DNA of 64,000 nt, from contig OY998177.1 of NCBI GenBank assembly GCA_963921935.1, positions 25,241,926-25,305,925 of the forward strand. Direction: 5' to 3'. This document shows, one piece after another, positions 23,529 through 34,836 of this stretch. Position 1 is the stretch's first letter, and every line of letters begins with the position of its first letter. The notes under the pieces are model-generated. The model had not been told where the DNA came from. It saw nothing but the letters and a program-made list of their open reading frames with translations, and made no database searches. The stretch comes from Galeruca laticollis (Eukaryota > Arthropoda > Insecta > Coleoptera > Chrysomelidae). The position numbers and the translations under genes were made by a program.

Positions 23529-24686
23529 TCACGATACTGAGAGGATCTGTGCACCCTTCACAATTTTCAAAAAATCTATAAGTTCTTCATAGGTTAGAGG
23601 ATAATTGATATCTGTATTCTTGAAAAGCGCTTTAGTGTGACTTAACATTTCTCCTATTGATTTTTTTGGTTTTTTGTTTTCGGTTTGTTTTATTTTCTTT
23701 TCACTATTTGTTGGTTTTACAAATGTAGGTAGGTGTTCAGTTGTTGTTGGTGATGGGGAACGTTCTGTTGATGTTCTTTTATTTTGTGGTTTGGTTGATT
23801 CGATTTCATTTTTGTTGACAGTCGGTGTGTTGTCTTTACTATTTTCGGTGTGTTTAACTACTTGGGTATTCATTGTTTGAGGTTCGGAAATTTGTTCTGA
23901 GTTTTGGTTATTTGATTGATCCTGTTGATATTGTGAAATGTTGTTTGTTTCTTCTCCAGTTTGATTGTCGGCTGGATTTTCTGGTGATGATTCTGTGGAT
24001 GGGTTAAAGTGAGTTGAAGTGATTGCTCTATTTGGGCAGTTTTTTGTTGTATGAGTAGTTTGTTTACATTGTAAGCATTCTTGATTATCAATGGACAAAA
24101 ATATCCTATATGAGGTTTGTTCATATGTGATTAAAAATGAATCGGGAAGGGACTGGTTATTGAATGGAGATATAAATATTTGTCTTCTAAAACTTAGGAT
24201 ATGTTGAAATGCGGGGTCTAAGATTCCTATTCGCAAGAAAGATAAGGGTGAAAGAGGATTAATCCCTAGATTTTTAAGTTCACACTCAAGGACTGAGTGG
24301 GGGATAGAGGGACAAACATTGGATAATATTAATCTTTGACTAGTAGTGACTAGTCGACGTGCCTGTAGTATTTGTTGGTTTATTTGGATTTTACCGTGAT
24401 TGTTGATGAATGTGTTCACTAAATTTTCATTTGCCAAATGAATACATATTCTGTTGTTTGATAGCTCTGAGCAAAAAATTATGTTATTTGGTTGGATTGT
24501 TTGGCATAGTGCCTTTAGGTAGTCTTCTAGCCTAGTGTTTTCGATTGCGTCGAATAGTTTAGCTTGATTTCTGGATGGGAAATTGTTTGTTCTGGTTTGT
24601 TGGTTTGGTACTGAGGAATATGTTTTGGGTTGTTGGGTTGTGTTATTAGTGGGTGTACACCCTATTTGAGATATGTTGTCATCCAT
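23529..24686 (-). CDS. LINE-1 ORF1 (gag-like RNA-binding protein)
   Basis: 385 codons, intact from MDDNISQ. The central part matches the gag-like proteins of I/jockey LINEs (RRLVTTSQRLILSNVCPSIP, FLRIGILDP, ILSFRRQIFISP, SYRIFLSI). A zinc knuckle CLQCKQTTHTTKNC (CX2CX4HX4C, about residues 203-216) would bind element RNA. The C-terminal half is Gln/Asn/Ser/Thr-rich and low-complexity, then basic. The stop is 177 bp before the ORF2 start. This is the only intact gag in the window besides that of gypsy-2. LINE-2 encodes a clearly related protein. Confidence 0.88.
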   Translation of the reverse strand: MDDNISQIGCTPTNNTTQQPKTYSSVPNQQTRTNNFPSRNQAKLFDAIENTRLEDYLKALCQTIQPNNIIFCSELSNNRICIHLANENLVNTFINNHGKIQINQQILQARRLVTTSQRLILSNVCPSIPHSVLECELKNLGINPLSPLSFLRIGILDPAFQHILSFRRQIFISPFNNQSLPDSFLITYEQTSYRIFLSIDNQECLQCKQTTHTTKNCPNRAITSTHFNPSTESSPENPADNQTGEETNNISQYQQDQSNNQNSEQISEPQTMNTQVVKHTENSKDNTPTVNKNEIESTKPQNKRTSTERSPSPTTTEHLPTFVKPTNSEKKIKQTENKKPKKSIGEMLSHTKALFKNTDINYPLTYEELIDFLKIVKGAQILSVS

Positions 24687-24915
24687 TTTTAAGTATCATT
24701 TAGGTTTTCCTTAATACGGATCTGGCGAAGTATTTTCTGTTATTTATATCTGATATTAAATTCAGATTCACTTCTAGTTAATGTGTTGTTTTACTAATGT
24801 TTTAATAAAAAGTTAACCTGATATTCTTACTTGCTTGTTTTGGTTCACTTTGAAAATATTCACTAATTACTTTTTAACTACTTAATCGTTTCGGAGCGCA
24901 CAACTGTACTGTCAA

Positions 24916-24978
24916 TGTTGTTTTTTAAATGACAGGAAATGATTGTAATCGATTGACGCGTTGAATAGCACTACTGTT
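24916..24978 (+). mobile_element. Right part of the MITE-like element split by LINE-1
   Basis: Ends with GTTGAATAGCACTACTGT, the exact inverse complement of the left terminus at 19137. Short TGTCATTT and CGATT motifs in both parts support one element. Confidence 0.5.
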
Positions 24979-25477
24979 TCCCATATTAGTTTTAATGGCA
25001 ACAAAACCATAGAAATTATATATAAACTAGAATGCCAATACGCGCAGTGAACAAAACAGATCCGCGTGATTTGAAATGAGTCAGAGCCAGCCTCCCAAAT
25101 TCGTTTTCCAATGAACACAGAAAATATTTCGAAATTTTTGTGTATATAAATGAAATGCGTGACGATTCATGTTTCAAAGAAATTATGTTCAATTTCTATG
25201 TTATGTTTGTATATATGAACCCGACAAGATGGAATGAATCCCAAGTTAGTGGAAAAACCTGTATTAATCTTCATAGGATATGATTCTATGAAATATATTC
25301 ATAATCATAGATCATTAAGAAACAATAGTTCAGTACTGAATTAACACCCGACATTCAGTGTCAAAAAGTTTGCTCCATATGTATATTATTTTCATTACTA
25401 AATACTGTATGTAAATGGAAAGAAAATCACATGAAATTTGCAAAATGATTTTTATTAACAATTTGTTAAAATACATA
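24979..25477. other. Non-coding spacer
   Basis: AT-rich DNA between the MITE end and the PLE-B fragment. Nothing recognised. Confidence 0.5.
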
Positions 25478-26315
25478 TAGTTCCAATCATCCTATATCAC
25501 ATAAATTAGCAGCATATAATTCAATGATACATAGAGCATTTTCAGTTCCTATGAACAAATGTAATTTTGATAGAGAAATTAATACAATTAAACAAATAGC
25601 AACATGCAACGGTTATCCATTACATATGGTAAATAAACTAATTAATAAAAAGAGGAAAAAGTGGCATTATAACAAATATTTCATAAACGAATTAAAGAAA
25701 TAAAAAGTTATAAAACCATCACATATAGAGGTAATATTTCTAATAATATTTCAAAGATAATATCTTTAACAACAAATTATTTTAAAATAGAAAGTAATGT
25801 GAGTACAAAATTGTTGTTGTAAAAACAAAAATATCCTCAATAAAGAAGTCTGGTATATGTAAACTTAAATGTCCAGAATGCAATGATGTCTATTTGGGTC
25901 AAATCCTTAGAAATTTTGAAATCCGATACAGTGAACACAACCAGATAAATCGCACTACGCAAAACATCTACTTGACACCAATAATTCATTGATACCTAAC
26001 ACAGAACTAGAAGTACTACATATTTGTAATAAGGAACAAGAACTGGATTTCCTTGAATTGGAAATTAGAAGAAGAAACCTACAATGTGGAGTCGTCCATG
26101 AAAGGATACATCTAGGGAGTTCTCCACATTTAAACTGTCTTCTTAAGTGATAATTGTAAAGATCAGCAGATATAGTTTTCCTGGTTTTCTATACGACGAC
26201 TCTGACGACGATGATATTTAGTATCGAATTAATTGTCAAATTTCTTAGAATTTTTCACATTTTATCAATGTTTTGTGGAATTATCTAGAAACAGTAAGTT
26301 CCATTTAAAACAGTA
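25478..26315 (+). pseudogene. PLE-B copy 1: C-terminal RT/GIY-YIG fragment with 3' pseudo-LTR
   Basis: Plus strand. 25478-25700 encodes the post-RT connector typical of Penelope elements (HPISHKLAAYNSMIHRAF). After a broken stretch, 25855-25960 encodes a GIY-YIG-like segment (CKLKCPECNDVYLGQ, FEIRYSEHNQIN). 26037-26150 encodes the tail ELDFLELEIRRRN ending SSPHLNCLLK. The tail and 3' untranslated DNA (to about 26315) match PLE-B copy 3 at 48755-49240. It is 5'-truncated and full of stops. A degenerate hammerhead-like segment lies at 26201-26245. Confidence 0.75.
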
Positions 26316-26615
26316 ATACATTATTCTATATAATTCCCATTCGCATCATCAAATTTCTAGATGTTCAAACAAAAAATTGCACAAAATAACCTGCAAAAAC
26401 CATTATTATTTTCAAAACACGTCAATAATCTTTTAAACATTATAAATTGTTTTCTCTAAAAACATAAAAACAAATAAGGACCATAATAATTGTGGGTAAT
26501 TTATTTATGATGAATAATAAATACAACAAGATCAACCTAGGAGACTAACATTCTTGATCTGGATTTAAAATCACTGGTGAGAAAATAAAATTAGCTTTGA
26601 AAGCTCCTTCCTCTT
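26316..26615. other. Non-coding spacer
   Basis: AT-rich, no feature recognised. Confidence 0.5.
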
Positions 26616-26672
26616 TTACTCTCCCCTAATTGTTTTGGTTAGTTTTTTTGCAATGATTTTTGAGTATAGTCT

Positions 26673-26990
26673 CTTCTTCTTCTTCATATATATAGGCTCT
26701 TGGGACTGTTCTATACCAATTAGTGCTGCTTGGGATGTCGATTGCCAGCTGTCTCGCCCTCTTTTAGAGGGCCTTCCTGGTGGTCTGGTGCTATATGGCT
26801 TTAGATCTCTTGCTATTCGTGCTATCCTATCTGCGATCATTCGTGAAACATGCTGGTTCCACTCCCGTCTTCTCTGTCTTCCCCATCGTACAACATCTTG
26901 TACCTTACATAGTTCTCTTATCTGATTTTTTGGAATTCTATCTTTCAATATTTTGCCAGCGATTGATCTTAAACACTCTTCACAAACTTC
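26673..26990 (-). pseudogene. RTE-like LINE 3' fragment (C-terminal tail of ORF2)
   Basis: On the minus strand: IAGKILKDRIPKNQIRELCK, VVRWGRQRRREWNQHVSRM, IARIARDLKPYSTRPPGRPSK and RDSWQS, ending in PIYMKKKK encoded by the terminal (GAA)n. This is the conserved last part of one group of insect RTE-like LINE proteins. Only the 3' end was inserted, and the simple GAA repeat marks its terminus. No catalytic domain is present. Confidence 0.75.
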
Positions 26991-27005
26991 AAGTCAAATG
27001 AATGT

Positions 27006-27297
27006 TTAACAATTACATTCACACGAACAATATTCAGCTGGTACATTTTCGGTGCCAACTAACTACTATTCGCCTAACATCCAGTTCATTTGCTATTTTC
27101 CCACACCACAATCTTATCCACCAGCTGCATAACCATTAACTGTTTATCCTAATACATCAGCACAGAGTTTGGAGCACCATTCGACTTCCCAACCAAATAC
27201 TCAACAGCTTGTAAGACGAAGACATAACAGTTATTCTCCAACTCACCCTTCCATGCCATTACTATCACCTTCTTCATCTTGTTACACTGAAGAATGA
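27006..27297 (+). pseudogene. Open Pro/Ser-rich stretch of unknown origin
   Basis: One plus-strand frame reads EQYSAGTFSVPTNYYSPNIQ onward, with one stop, through SYSPTHPSMPLLSPSSSCYTEE. Composition (Pro, Ser, Tyr) suggests the tail of a real protein, perhaps an exon or transposon ORF end, but I do not recognise it. Confidence 0.25.
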
Positions 27298-27372
27298 GAA
27301 CCATTTTATATGTTGAACTTGTAGTAAAATTAAGTTTGTTCAAATGAAAATACGTATAATGCAATTCATGAA

Positions 27373-27680
27373 ATGATCGTATGCATAAGAAAAGATCGAA
27401 TTAAAAACGAGGCAATAACAGCTCAATTAAAAATAAAGCCCACAGACTCGATGATTGAAGAAAGACAGCTAATCTGGTTAGGCCATGTACATAGAATGGA
27501 CGAAAATGGAGTAACAAAGAAAATATATGAAGCCAGAATACACGGCAAGAGCGGAACAGGGCGACCACACATGAGATGGGAAGAATAAATTCGAGAAGAA
27601 GAAGATCCACTGAAGAGAGATTGGTACTGAAGTTAAGTCAGGCTTCTGAAAGAAAAAACAAATAAAATGCTCGAAGCCAC
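27373..27680 (+). pseudogene. LINE ORF2 C-terminal fragment, second RTE-like family
   Basis: 71 open codons including DRIKNEAITAQLKIKPTDSM, RQLIWLGHVHRMDENGVTKK and EARIHGKSGTGRPHMRWEE. After a stop the same frame continues with a basic tail (IREEEDPLKRD). The LGHVHRM and GRPHMRWE elements are typical of the extreme C-terminus of insect RTE-like endonuclease-reverse-transcriptase proteins. It is a different family from 26673-26990 and on the opposite strand. 5'-truncated and inactive. Confidence 0.7.
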
Positions 27681-27689
27681 AGAACACAC

Positions 27690-29180
27690 GAGAGCTAATC
27701 AGCTAATGTAGTAGGCAAAACATCGATTACCCAAACAATTTTGAATTGGACACGAGAAAGACAGAAAAAAGAGAGGCGTCTAGATTAAATTGAAGAGGAT
27801 CTTTGGTAAGACCGGCAGGAGACTGAAACCCGAACAATTTAAACTAGTTCAAGTTGTTGGCTTATTACATCGATTAACATTTTCCAAAGTTGTCTTAATG
27901 TTCTTATTCGATTTTTTCTAAACAAATTACATGATTTATTTTATTCAAAATTTTGATGATAATGTTTTCCAGAAATAAATATACGTGGTATTCAAAGATT
28001 CATATATTATTAAATACGAAGACACCTACCAGTCATTATTGAATAATTGATAAAAGGCCATTAGGGACGTCACTCGACAAATGGTAAATTCATTAACTTG
28101 ATATAGCTTTAATTACGTAGTACACTAAAGTAGCATTTGTGAATCGTTTATAATGAAAGTTATTTTGTTAAATTGTTGCCTTGTTATGACGAAAAAATAT
28201 TACTAATAACACTAAAAGCATTTTGTAATTCTATAAAGTAGCAGAGTTGTATTAAACTAATAACATCACTAATCGTTCATATAAATCATCTATCATCCTT
28301 CAAACGTTCTTATCAGTGTAAAATTACTCATTTAGAAGCCTGAAATTTAACATTTATCTCATTTATTTGATGAACATTGAAGCAGCGAAAGTAAGGAGAT
28401 AAAACTATTGATAATTCGATTTGATGAATTACCGAAATATCTGATAATAACGGAGCAAATCACTCTGGACTGAGAAGTAACTAAAGAATTATTTGCGAGC
28501 CATGTTATGAACATTAACAATTATCAATAAAGTGGATTTTTGGGTAATTTGGGAACAGGGTATTAAGTTTATTAGTTTTTGGAGTTTTTTTGAGCTTCCA
28601 GATGATAGAGCTGCTTTTATTTTAAAATTATCAACAGAGCATGTCATTTCATCAATAATGAATATGTACGCAACGAACAATATACTCCGCAGCACATCTA
28701 ATTAATTTTTGAAATTATCTTTTATGAAATAGTACGCGAGACTTTTCTGGTCTTGTCTCGGTTATCGAAAAATATTTTCAGCAGTAAAAGACAAAAACAA
28801 TCAACTAGAAATAGGGGTAGAACAAATTCTAGACACATGGAGAGACTACTATATTGACAAATCCCACACGATACCTGAAAAGGAATATATTGATCGTAAA
28901 CCCGTTCTTCGCTAACGGCTGGCCTTTTGTTGTTTTTGACATGTACCTGCCGGTTTTAAATATTGTTTCATTTTCAGTAGTTATACCACAAGTTTTTGAA
29001 TTTTCGCGATAGGTCTTCCAAGTTTTTTATGTTATTTTAATTTTAGTTTTCATTTTATATTTAGCAGAGTACACAGTTTTTGAACACTTGCTTTATTTTT
29101 TTATTATAACTGACTGTTACATTCAACCTTCTTCTTTTTATATGAACTTCAATCTCACACTATGATATAATAAGATTTAT
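27690..29180. other. Mostly non-coding; LINE crumbs
   Basis: About 27740-27840 resembles another LINE C-terminal tail (NWTRERQKKERRLD), too short to assign. The rest shows nothing apart from the fragment listed at 28780-28890. Confidence 0.4.
28780..28890 (+). pseudogene. LINE ORF2 linker fragment
   Basis: Translates to VKDKNNQLEIGVEQILDTWR then DYYIDK, resembling the segment between endonuclease and RT in RTE-like LINEs (IKDxxG...E.L..W..Y). About 37 codons only. Confidence 0.4.
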
Positions 29181-29189
29181 TCGAAAATA

Positions 29190-30225
29190 AATCGGGCACT
29201 AATAATGCTTACTCCGCACAAAATATCAATAATTTAGTTCACTCTTATAGAACACAAGCTCCAATACAACCAACAGCTCCTAACAGTCATTTTCAAGCTA
29301 ATCAACCACCTGTCAATTACAACAATCCTAGTCTTCCCATAAGACAACCCGCTTTTGGGGAAAATGTCATGGTGAGTTCCATTCAACCGGCTTCTTGTCC
29401 TAATGTAACACCGAAACAATCTGGAACTAACTTGCAATATCATAGTTTTGCAGACGTTTAGAGATGGCCCCTTAAATTTGATGGTTTCTCTAGTGTGGCG
29501 AGTTTTCTGGAAAGGATTGAAGAATTGCGTATGTCACGTGGTGTATCTAAAGATAGATTACTTAAGTCTGCTACAGAGCTCTTCACGAAGGAGGCTCTTT
29601 TGTGGTTTAGGATGGGTACATTCAACTCGTGGGATGAACTTGTCCAAAAACTTCGTTTAGATTTTTTGCCGCATGATTACGAATTCTCCCTGTGGGACGA
29701 GATTCGTCATCGTACGCAAGGTAGTCAAGAAAAAGTTATCAACTTCGTTTCCGTTATGGAAAGTTTATTTCGAAAACTTTCAGATCCACCTCCCCAATAC
29801 ACGCGGGTACAGATTATCAAACGTAATCTCTTGCCATATATTCAACGTCAGATTTCAACATATCTTGTTGATTCAATGGCAACTTTAATACGATTGGCTA
29901 AGATGATAGAGGAAACAGAATATAGAACACAGAAATTCTGTCCCCCACCTTCTAACGCAAAACATCTTTTGGAACCGGAATTGGGGTATAGGAAGCCATC
30001 AAACTCTATCACTACCATTGTCACTAATGATCAAGCATCGACTGGCATATCTGTCGTTGAAACTAAAAATGGTCCAACATGTTGGAATTGCAATAAGGTA
30101 GGTCATCGGTTTAGAAAATGTTACATACCCAAAAGAGTTTTCTGTGTTCGATGTGGTAAGCCCAATGTAGTGAGCGCGTCGTGTTCTTATTGCAGTCGAA
30201 AACACTTTCAAACTCCTTCTCAGTA
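29190..30225 (+). pseudogene. gypsy-1 gag
   Basis: The frame is open from about 29190 (Pro/Gln/Asn-rich N-terminus) with one TAG at 29458 before RWPLKFDGF. It then continues FLERIEELRMSRGVSKDRLL, ALLWFRMG, DEIRHRTQGSQEKVINFV and ATLIRLAKMIEE, the capsid-like core of this gypsy lineage. A zinc knuckle CWNCNKVGHRFRKC (CX2CX4HX4C) follows, with a second partial knuckle CVRCGKPNVVSASC. The stop is at 30223-30225. The protein would package element RNA. Only the single stop breaks it. Confidence 0.85.
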
Positions 30226-30235
30226 GGTCGGCTGG

Positions 30236-33120
30236 AGGAGGGTGTGAATTTGTATCCTTCGACCAATAACAATAATGATATTGCCATTTTGAATTATATC
30301 ATAGCACACGCCCGAGGTGACCAACGACCATATTTAAAGGTCAGCATCCTTGGTAAATAATTTTTGGGATTATTGGACAGTGAAGCAACTAGAACAATAC
30401 TTGGAGGATGTGTACAGTTGCCAATGGTCACTCCTGCCAGAGTATCGGTTCATATCTGGCTCCAATCCAACTACGAGATCGCGTTTGTTCAATTAATGTC
30501 TTAGTGGTCCCATCTTTACCGCATAGGCTAATACTAGGCATCGACTTTTGGAAAAATATGAGAATAATACCGGACTTATATGCAGACGAATGGAGTTTTC
30601 GTCAGAGTGAAACGGTCAATGCGACGGATACGAGTTGACTTCTAAATCTCTTCAACCGACAATCAGCTTCAAACGTTGAACAAAATTGTGGATAAGGCTT
30701 TTAGTGGAATGGAAGGTAAATTGGGGCGCACCCAGTTAGTGGAGTATCTGATCAATACGACTTCTCCGCCGATTAGGCAGAGATACTATCCAATATCCCC
30801 AGCTTTACAAAAATACGTCAATATCGAACTGAACCATCCAAAAGCCCGTGGAGTTCTTCTATTGTCATGGTAAAGGAGTCAGATGAGCGATGGCGATTTT
30901 GTGTTAATTACAAAAGGCTAAATGCAGTTAGTACTCCAGATGCTTACTCCATTCCATACGTGAGAAAAATTTTAGATAAACTTCGCGTTGCACGTTGGTT
31001 GAGTACTCTCGACATCAAGTCTGCCTATTGGCAGATTCCAATGGCGAAGGAATCCGCTGACGGCATTTACTATTTGTAACCGTGGACTGTACCAATTCAA
31101 ACGAATAACATTTGGTCCTCAGCTCCTGCGACATGGCAACGTCTCATAGACCAAGTCTTAGTTTCCGACCTCGACCCCTATATATTTGTGTACTTGGATG
31201 ACATAATAATATGTACCCCAACTTTTGAAAGACATTTTGAGGTGTTGAAAACGGTCCTTCAGCGTATTAGGGATGCCGGTCTGACATTAAACAAAGAAGT
31301 ATCTGAGTTCTGTAGGTCAGAATTGAAGTACCTGGGTTACGTGGTCAACGAGTCAGGTTGGTAGATCTTGAAAAGGTCGAGGCGATTGTAAAAATCCCAA
31401 TCCCGAAATCTGTTTCAGAAGTGAGAAGACTCCTGGGAATGGCTTCATAGTATCGAAGATTTATTTATAATTTTTCAGAGCTAGTGTCACCGCTTACTCA
31501 ACTTACCCAGAAAAATCGAACATTCGCCTGGGATCAGAAATGCGAGGAATCTTTTATCAAAATCAAACAAAAACAAACTTTAATACAGGCACCAATTCTC
31601 TCCTGTCCTGATTTCACCAAACCTTTTATAGTAGAAACAGATGCGAGCAACTATGGGCTTGGTGCTACTCTTTGCCAGAGGTACTCAGATGGTGATAAAG
31701 TAATCGCCTATCTGAGCCGCTCGCTGACTAAGAATGGGCGAAAATATTCTACCCCGTCGGTCGTATCGCTCGATGGGCCTTACGATTACAGGCCTACGAC
31801 TTCGAGATAGTGCATAGGAAAGGAAAAGAACATCTAGTGCCAGATGCTCTCTCAAGGGCCGTTTCATGCCTAGCTACCGTAGAGGAAGACAATATTGTCC
31901 CTTCAGTTTCCAATGACAAATGGTACTTGGACATGTTTAAGAAGGTTCAACATTCTCCAGGTAAATACCCATTGTATAGAGTTGAGGGTGTACACTTATA
32001 CCGTCATACTGGGTCTAAGTATCCTGACTTAACTTGGTCGGAATGGTTAAAGGTAATACCCAAAGACCAACGAATAGCTATTATCAAGGATAATCATGAT
32101 CCACCTACGGCTGGTCATTTAGGTGTCTCCAAGACTTTAGCTAGGATAGAGCAAAAATACTATTGGCCAAAAACTTAGAGCGGATGTGGTGCGATACATT
32201 AGAAAATGCATACCTGTCACAGGATAAAGCCAGAGCAAAAACGACCCATTGGGCAGATGTTATCCGCTCAAGTAACCGCTTCTCGTCCGTGGGAACTCAT
32301 CAGTTCTGACTTGGTGGGACTCCTACCGAGATCCACATCTGGGTATACACATATTCCTATCGTACTAGACTGTTTCAGTAAATATCTTTTAGCGTTTCCT
32401 TTGAGAACAGCGAAGGCAACAAATATAATTCGATTATTAGAAGACCATGTATTTTGGGTTTATGGAGTACCCACACGACTAATAGTGGATAACGGATCTC
32501 AGTTTGTCAGCAACGATTTTAGAAATTTGGTGAAAAGGTACAATGTCACGTTAAAATTTACAGCTTCATACAACCCAAAAGCTAATCCGGTCGAAAGGAC
32601 GCATCGAGTAATTAAAACGATGTTAACCGCTTATATAGGAGATAACCAGCATCACTGGGATACCTATCTGGCCAAAATAATTTGTGCAATTAGATGCGCC
32701 AAGCATGATGTGATAGGAGTGACACCCAACGTAATAAACTTCGGCCGTGAAATATGTTTGAATGGCATAGATGATAACGAAATTCCTCAAGTAACTGTTG
32801 AGCAAAGAGCTTTAGCACTGAGTAACCTATTTGGAGATGTGAAGAGACGTCTTCAGGACGCCTATGAAAGATCATCAAAGACATACAATCTTCGCCACAG
32901 AAACGAGAAGTTTACTGTTGGTCAGAAGGTTTACAAACGTAACTACGTCTTATCCGACGCGTCCAAATATTTTAGTGCCAAGTTAGCACAAAAGTACGAG
33001 GGACCATTAACAATTATAAAAGTTGTTTCGCCATGGTCTTACGAATTGGAGAATAACCAGGGTCGTTCGGTCGGTATTTGGAATGCGAAGGATATAAAGT
33101 CACATCCTCTAGAGGAATAG
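30236..33120 (+). pseudogene. gypsy-1 pol: protease, RT, RNase H, integrase (several frames)
   Basis: Protease near 30365: FLGLLDSEATRTILGG, with Gly to Glu in the expected DSG active site. RT: the block from RQRYYPISPALQKYV, WRFCVNYKRLNAV, STLDIKSAYWQIPM and catalytic YLDDIIIC near 31190. RNase H near 31630: PFIVETDASNYGLGATL. Integrase: a zinc-finger part around 32100-32220 (HLGVSK, KC-P-HR), then ISSDLVGLLP (Asp), LIVDNGSQFVS (Asp) and ANPVERTHRVIK (Glu), with the last 304 codons (32206-33120) open. Stops or frameshifts occur near 30357, 30636, 30870, 31076, 31360, 31800 and 32178. The integrase is the best-preserved part. Confidence 0.88.
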
Positions 33121-33213
33121 ATTAGTGTAGTAGTATAGTTAGAATTAGTTATTAGGCAATAATTTTTGTTTAGCCTTTGTCAATTAGTACATAAAAGTTT
33201 CTTTGAAACTTTA

Positions 33214-33240
33214 TTCAGGTGGAGGTGGTGTTGTTACGAA
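33214..33240 (+). promoter_or_regulatory. gypsy-1 polypurine tract and putative 3' LTR start
   Basis: AGGTGGAGGTGGTG precedes TGTTACGAA about 100 bp after the integrase stop. A purine-rich tract ending at a TGTT-starting LTR is the expected layout for plus-strand priming. No matching 5' LTR was found, so the LTR length is unknown. Confidence 0.4.
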
Positions 33241-34150
33241 TTAAAAGTAACAGTCCTTAAATTTATTTGTTAACTTACTTACCAGATCATGCCAGGAAAA
33301 TAAATAAATATAATTGAATCAGATTAAGAAAGATATAGATTATTTGGAGTATATTCTTTTAATGTTCTTCATGTTTATATTGTTTATGAGTACAGGTTAT
33401 AGGGGGTAATTGACATAAAATTTTCATGGAACTTATAATTGTGTTCATTAATTCTGAAAATCTAATCTGGCTGTATGTCACATATAAGTCGATGATTAGG
33501 TACGTTTCAAGGTTAGTCAGGTGATGTATTTGAAATTCCTTAGTGTGGAATTTCAACTTCTAACATTTCAACTTTTTTTGGAGTTTTTTCTTACATCCTT
33601 TCTTTTGGGTGGGTTTCTGATTTCAAGCAAGAGCTTAACATTCGGGGATTTCTAGGATTAGTACCAAAAAAAAGAAACACTTTTAGTGGTTTTAAATTGT
33701 ATTTCGTTGATGATAACACTCTCTTTGGAGGATTTGAAAATTCAAACAACTAATAAAATCATCCATCTAGACCACACAACATCATCGGTGAGTAAACACT
33801 GTAACTGATTGACGGTAGTTGACAGGATTTTGTTGTTTTAGGCCTTTAAGTTCTCACCTTCTTCTTACTTTCATCATTACATTATCTGTACTTCGTAACT
33901 GCATCCCTATCCACCAGTCAGCCATCTCTACAGCACTGAATCACCCAGGCAATGCGCTGATATTGTTTGGCAGCAATTCTACCCTTAATTGGAGAAGCAC
34001 TAGACAATCAAGTAAGATCTTTCCAAATAATTATTGGCCTTGAGGACTCCACAAACTTGTCATTTACACTTTATAATAATAATATATCACATGAGTTTGC
34101 TTATACCTACTCGTTGGGAACCAACTGGTACTATTTAGGGTAACTGATTT
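33241..34150. other. Putative LTR remainder and non-coding DNA
   Basis: The first part may be the 3' LTR of gypsy-1. A short frame near 33819-34043 has no recognisable domain. No other feature seen. Confidence 0.35.
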
Positions 34151-34162
34151 ATAATTAAACAA

Positions 34163-34836
34163 ATGAGAAATAGAATAACCCAAATATCATATCCTATTTT
34201 TCATGTAAAGAACTCAAAAACTTTATATCATCTATTTTTGGATAATGGTTATCCAAATAAATTAGTTAAAAACATACTATTTAATTATTCTCCAACTATA
34301 GACATTGCAGACATTAATATTAGAAACGACCAATCAGATAATATAAATTATTATGTATCTTTACCATATATTAAAGAAATAACACCACAGTTGAGTAGGA
34401 TTTTTAAACCAATGAACAACATTAGAGTTGCCAATAAAACATGCTTAACCATAACATCTATTTTCACTAATTTGAAAGACAAAACTTCAATTCTTAATCT
34501 TTCAAATGTAATATATTCTGTTCCATGCAAAAATTGTGATAAAAAATATGTTGGTCACACTGGTCAGAAATTAAAGAACCGTATAAGTCTCCATAAGAGC
34601 GATTGTAAGTTACATCCTGAAAATGTGCTTTATCTGAACATGTAATTGATAATGATCACTTTATGGATTTTGAATCTGTTAATATTTTGGACATACAACC
34701 AAATACCAAAAAAAGACTTTTCTTAGAAATGGCTCATATATTTCAAGAACCTAATACTATCAACAAAAAAAGTGACCATAATAATCTGAGTGATATTTAT
34801 TATTATCTACTAACAATTGATAATAAAAATAACTAA
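34163..34836 (+). pseudogene. PLE-C: Penelope-like connector and GIY-YIG domain
   Basis: Plus strand. 160 codons hold the post-RT connector (YHLFLDNGYPNKLVKNILFN, PYIKEITPQLSRIF) and the GIY-YIG domain: VIYSVPCKNCDKKYVGHTGQ then KLKNRISLHKSDC. A frameshift near 34625 moves the rest (LSEHVIDNDHFMDFESVNIL, RLFLEMAHI) to another frame, ending at about 34836. The RT is missing. The sequence differs clearly from PLE-A and PLE-B, making a third Penelope lineage in the window. Confidence 0.8.

Larger units (their letters stand above)
19565..24915 (-). mobile_element. LINE-1: I/jockey-type non-LTR retrotransposon with RNase H
   Basis: Near-complete minus-strand LINE of about 5.3 kb. It has a 5' untranslated region (about 24915-24687), ORF1 gag (24686-23529), ORF2 (23351-19736) and a 3' end at a T9 run (19565-19573). 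The 3' terminal block carries GCTAATAACC and TGGTTGATGCGA (minus strand), shared with LINE-2. ORF2 needs only three repairs to be open, so the insertion is recent. The exact 5' boundary is inferred from where MITE sequence resumes. Confidence 0.85.
29190..33231 (+). mobile_element. gypsy-1: Ty3/gypsy retrotransposon, internal region
   Basis: Plus-strand gag, protease, RT, RNase H and integrase in the Ty3/gypsy order. No repeat of the 3' flank was found before gag, so the 5' LTR appears absent or too diverged to see. Many stops and frameshifts mark it as old. The internal region ends at a purine-rich GGTGGAGGTGG tract followed by TGTTACG, a likely polypurine tract and 3' LTR start. No env-like frame is seen. 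Confidence 0.85.

Noticed and set aside
28900..29180. 5' LTR of gypsy-1
   Set aside because: Compared by eye with the region after the 3' polypurine tract; no shared blocks found.
33232..33780. Complete 3' LTR of gypsy-1
   Set aside because: The start looks right but there is no 5' partner in the window and no clear end, so only the junction is annotated.
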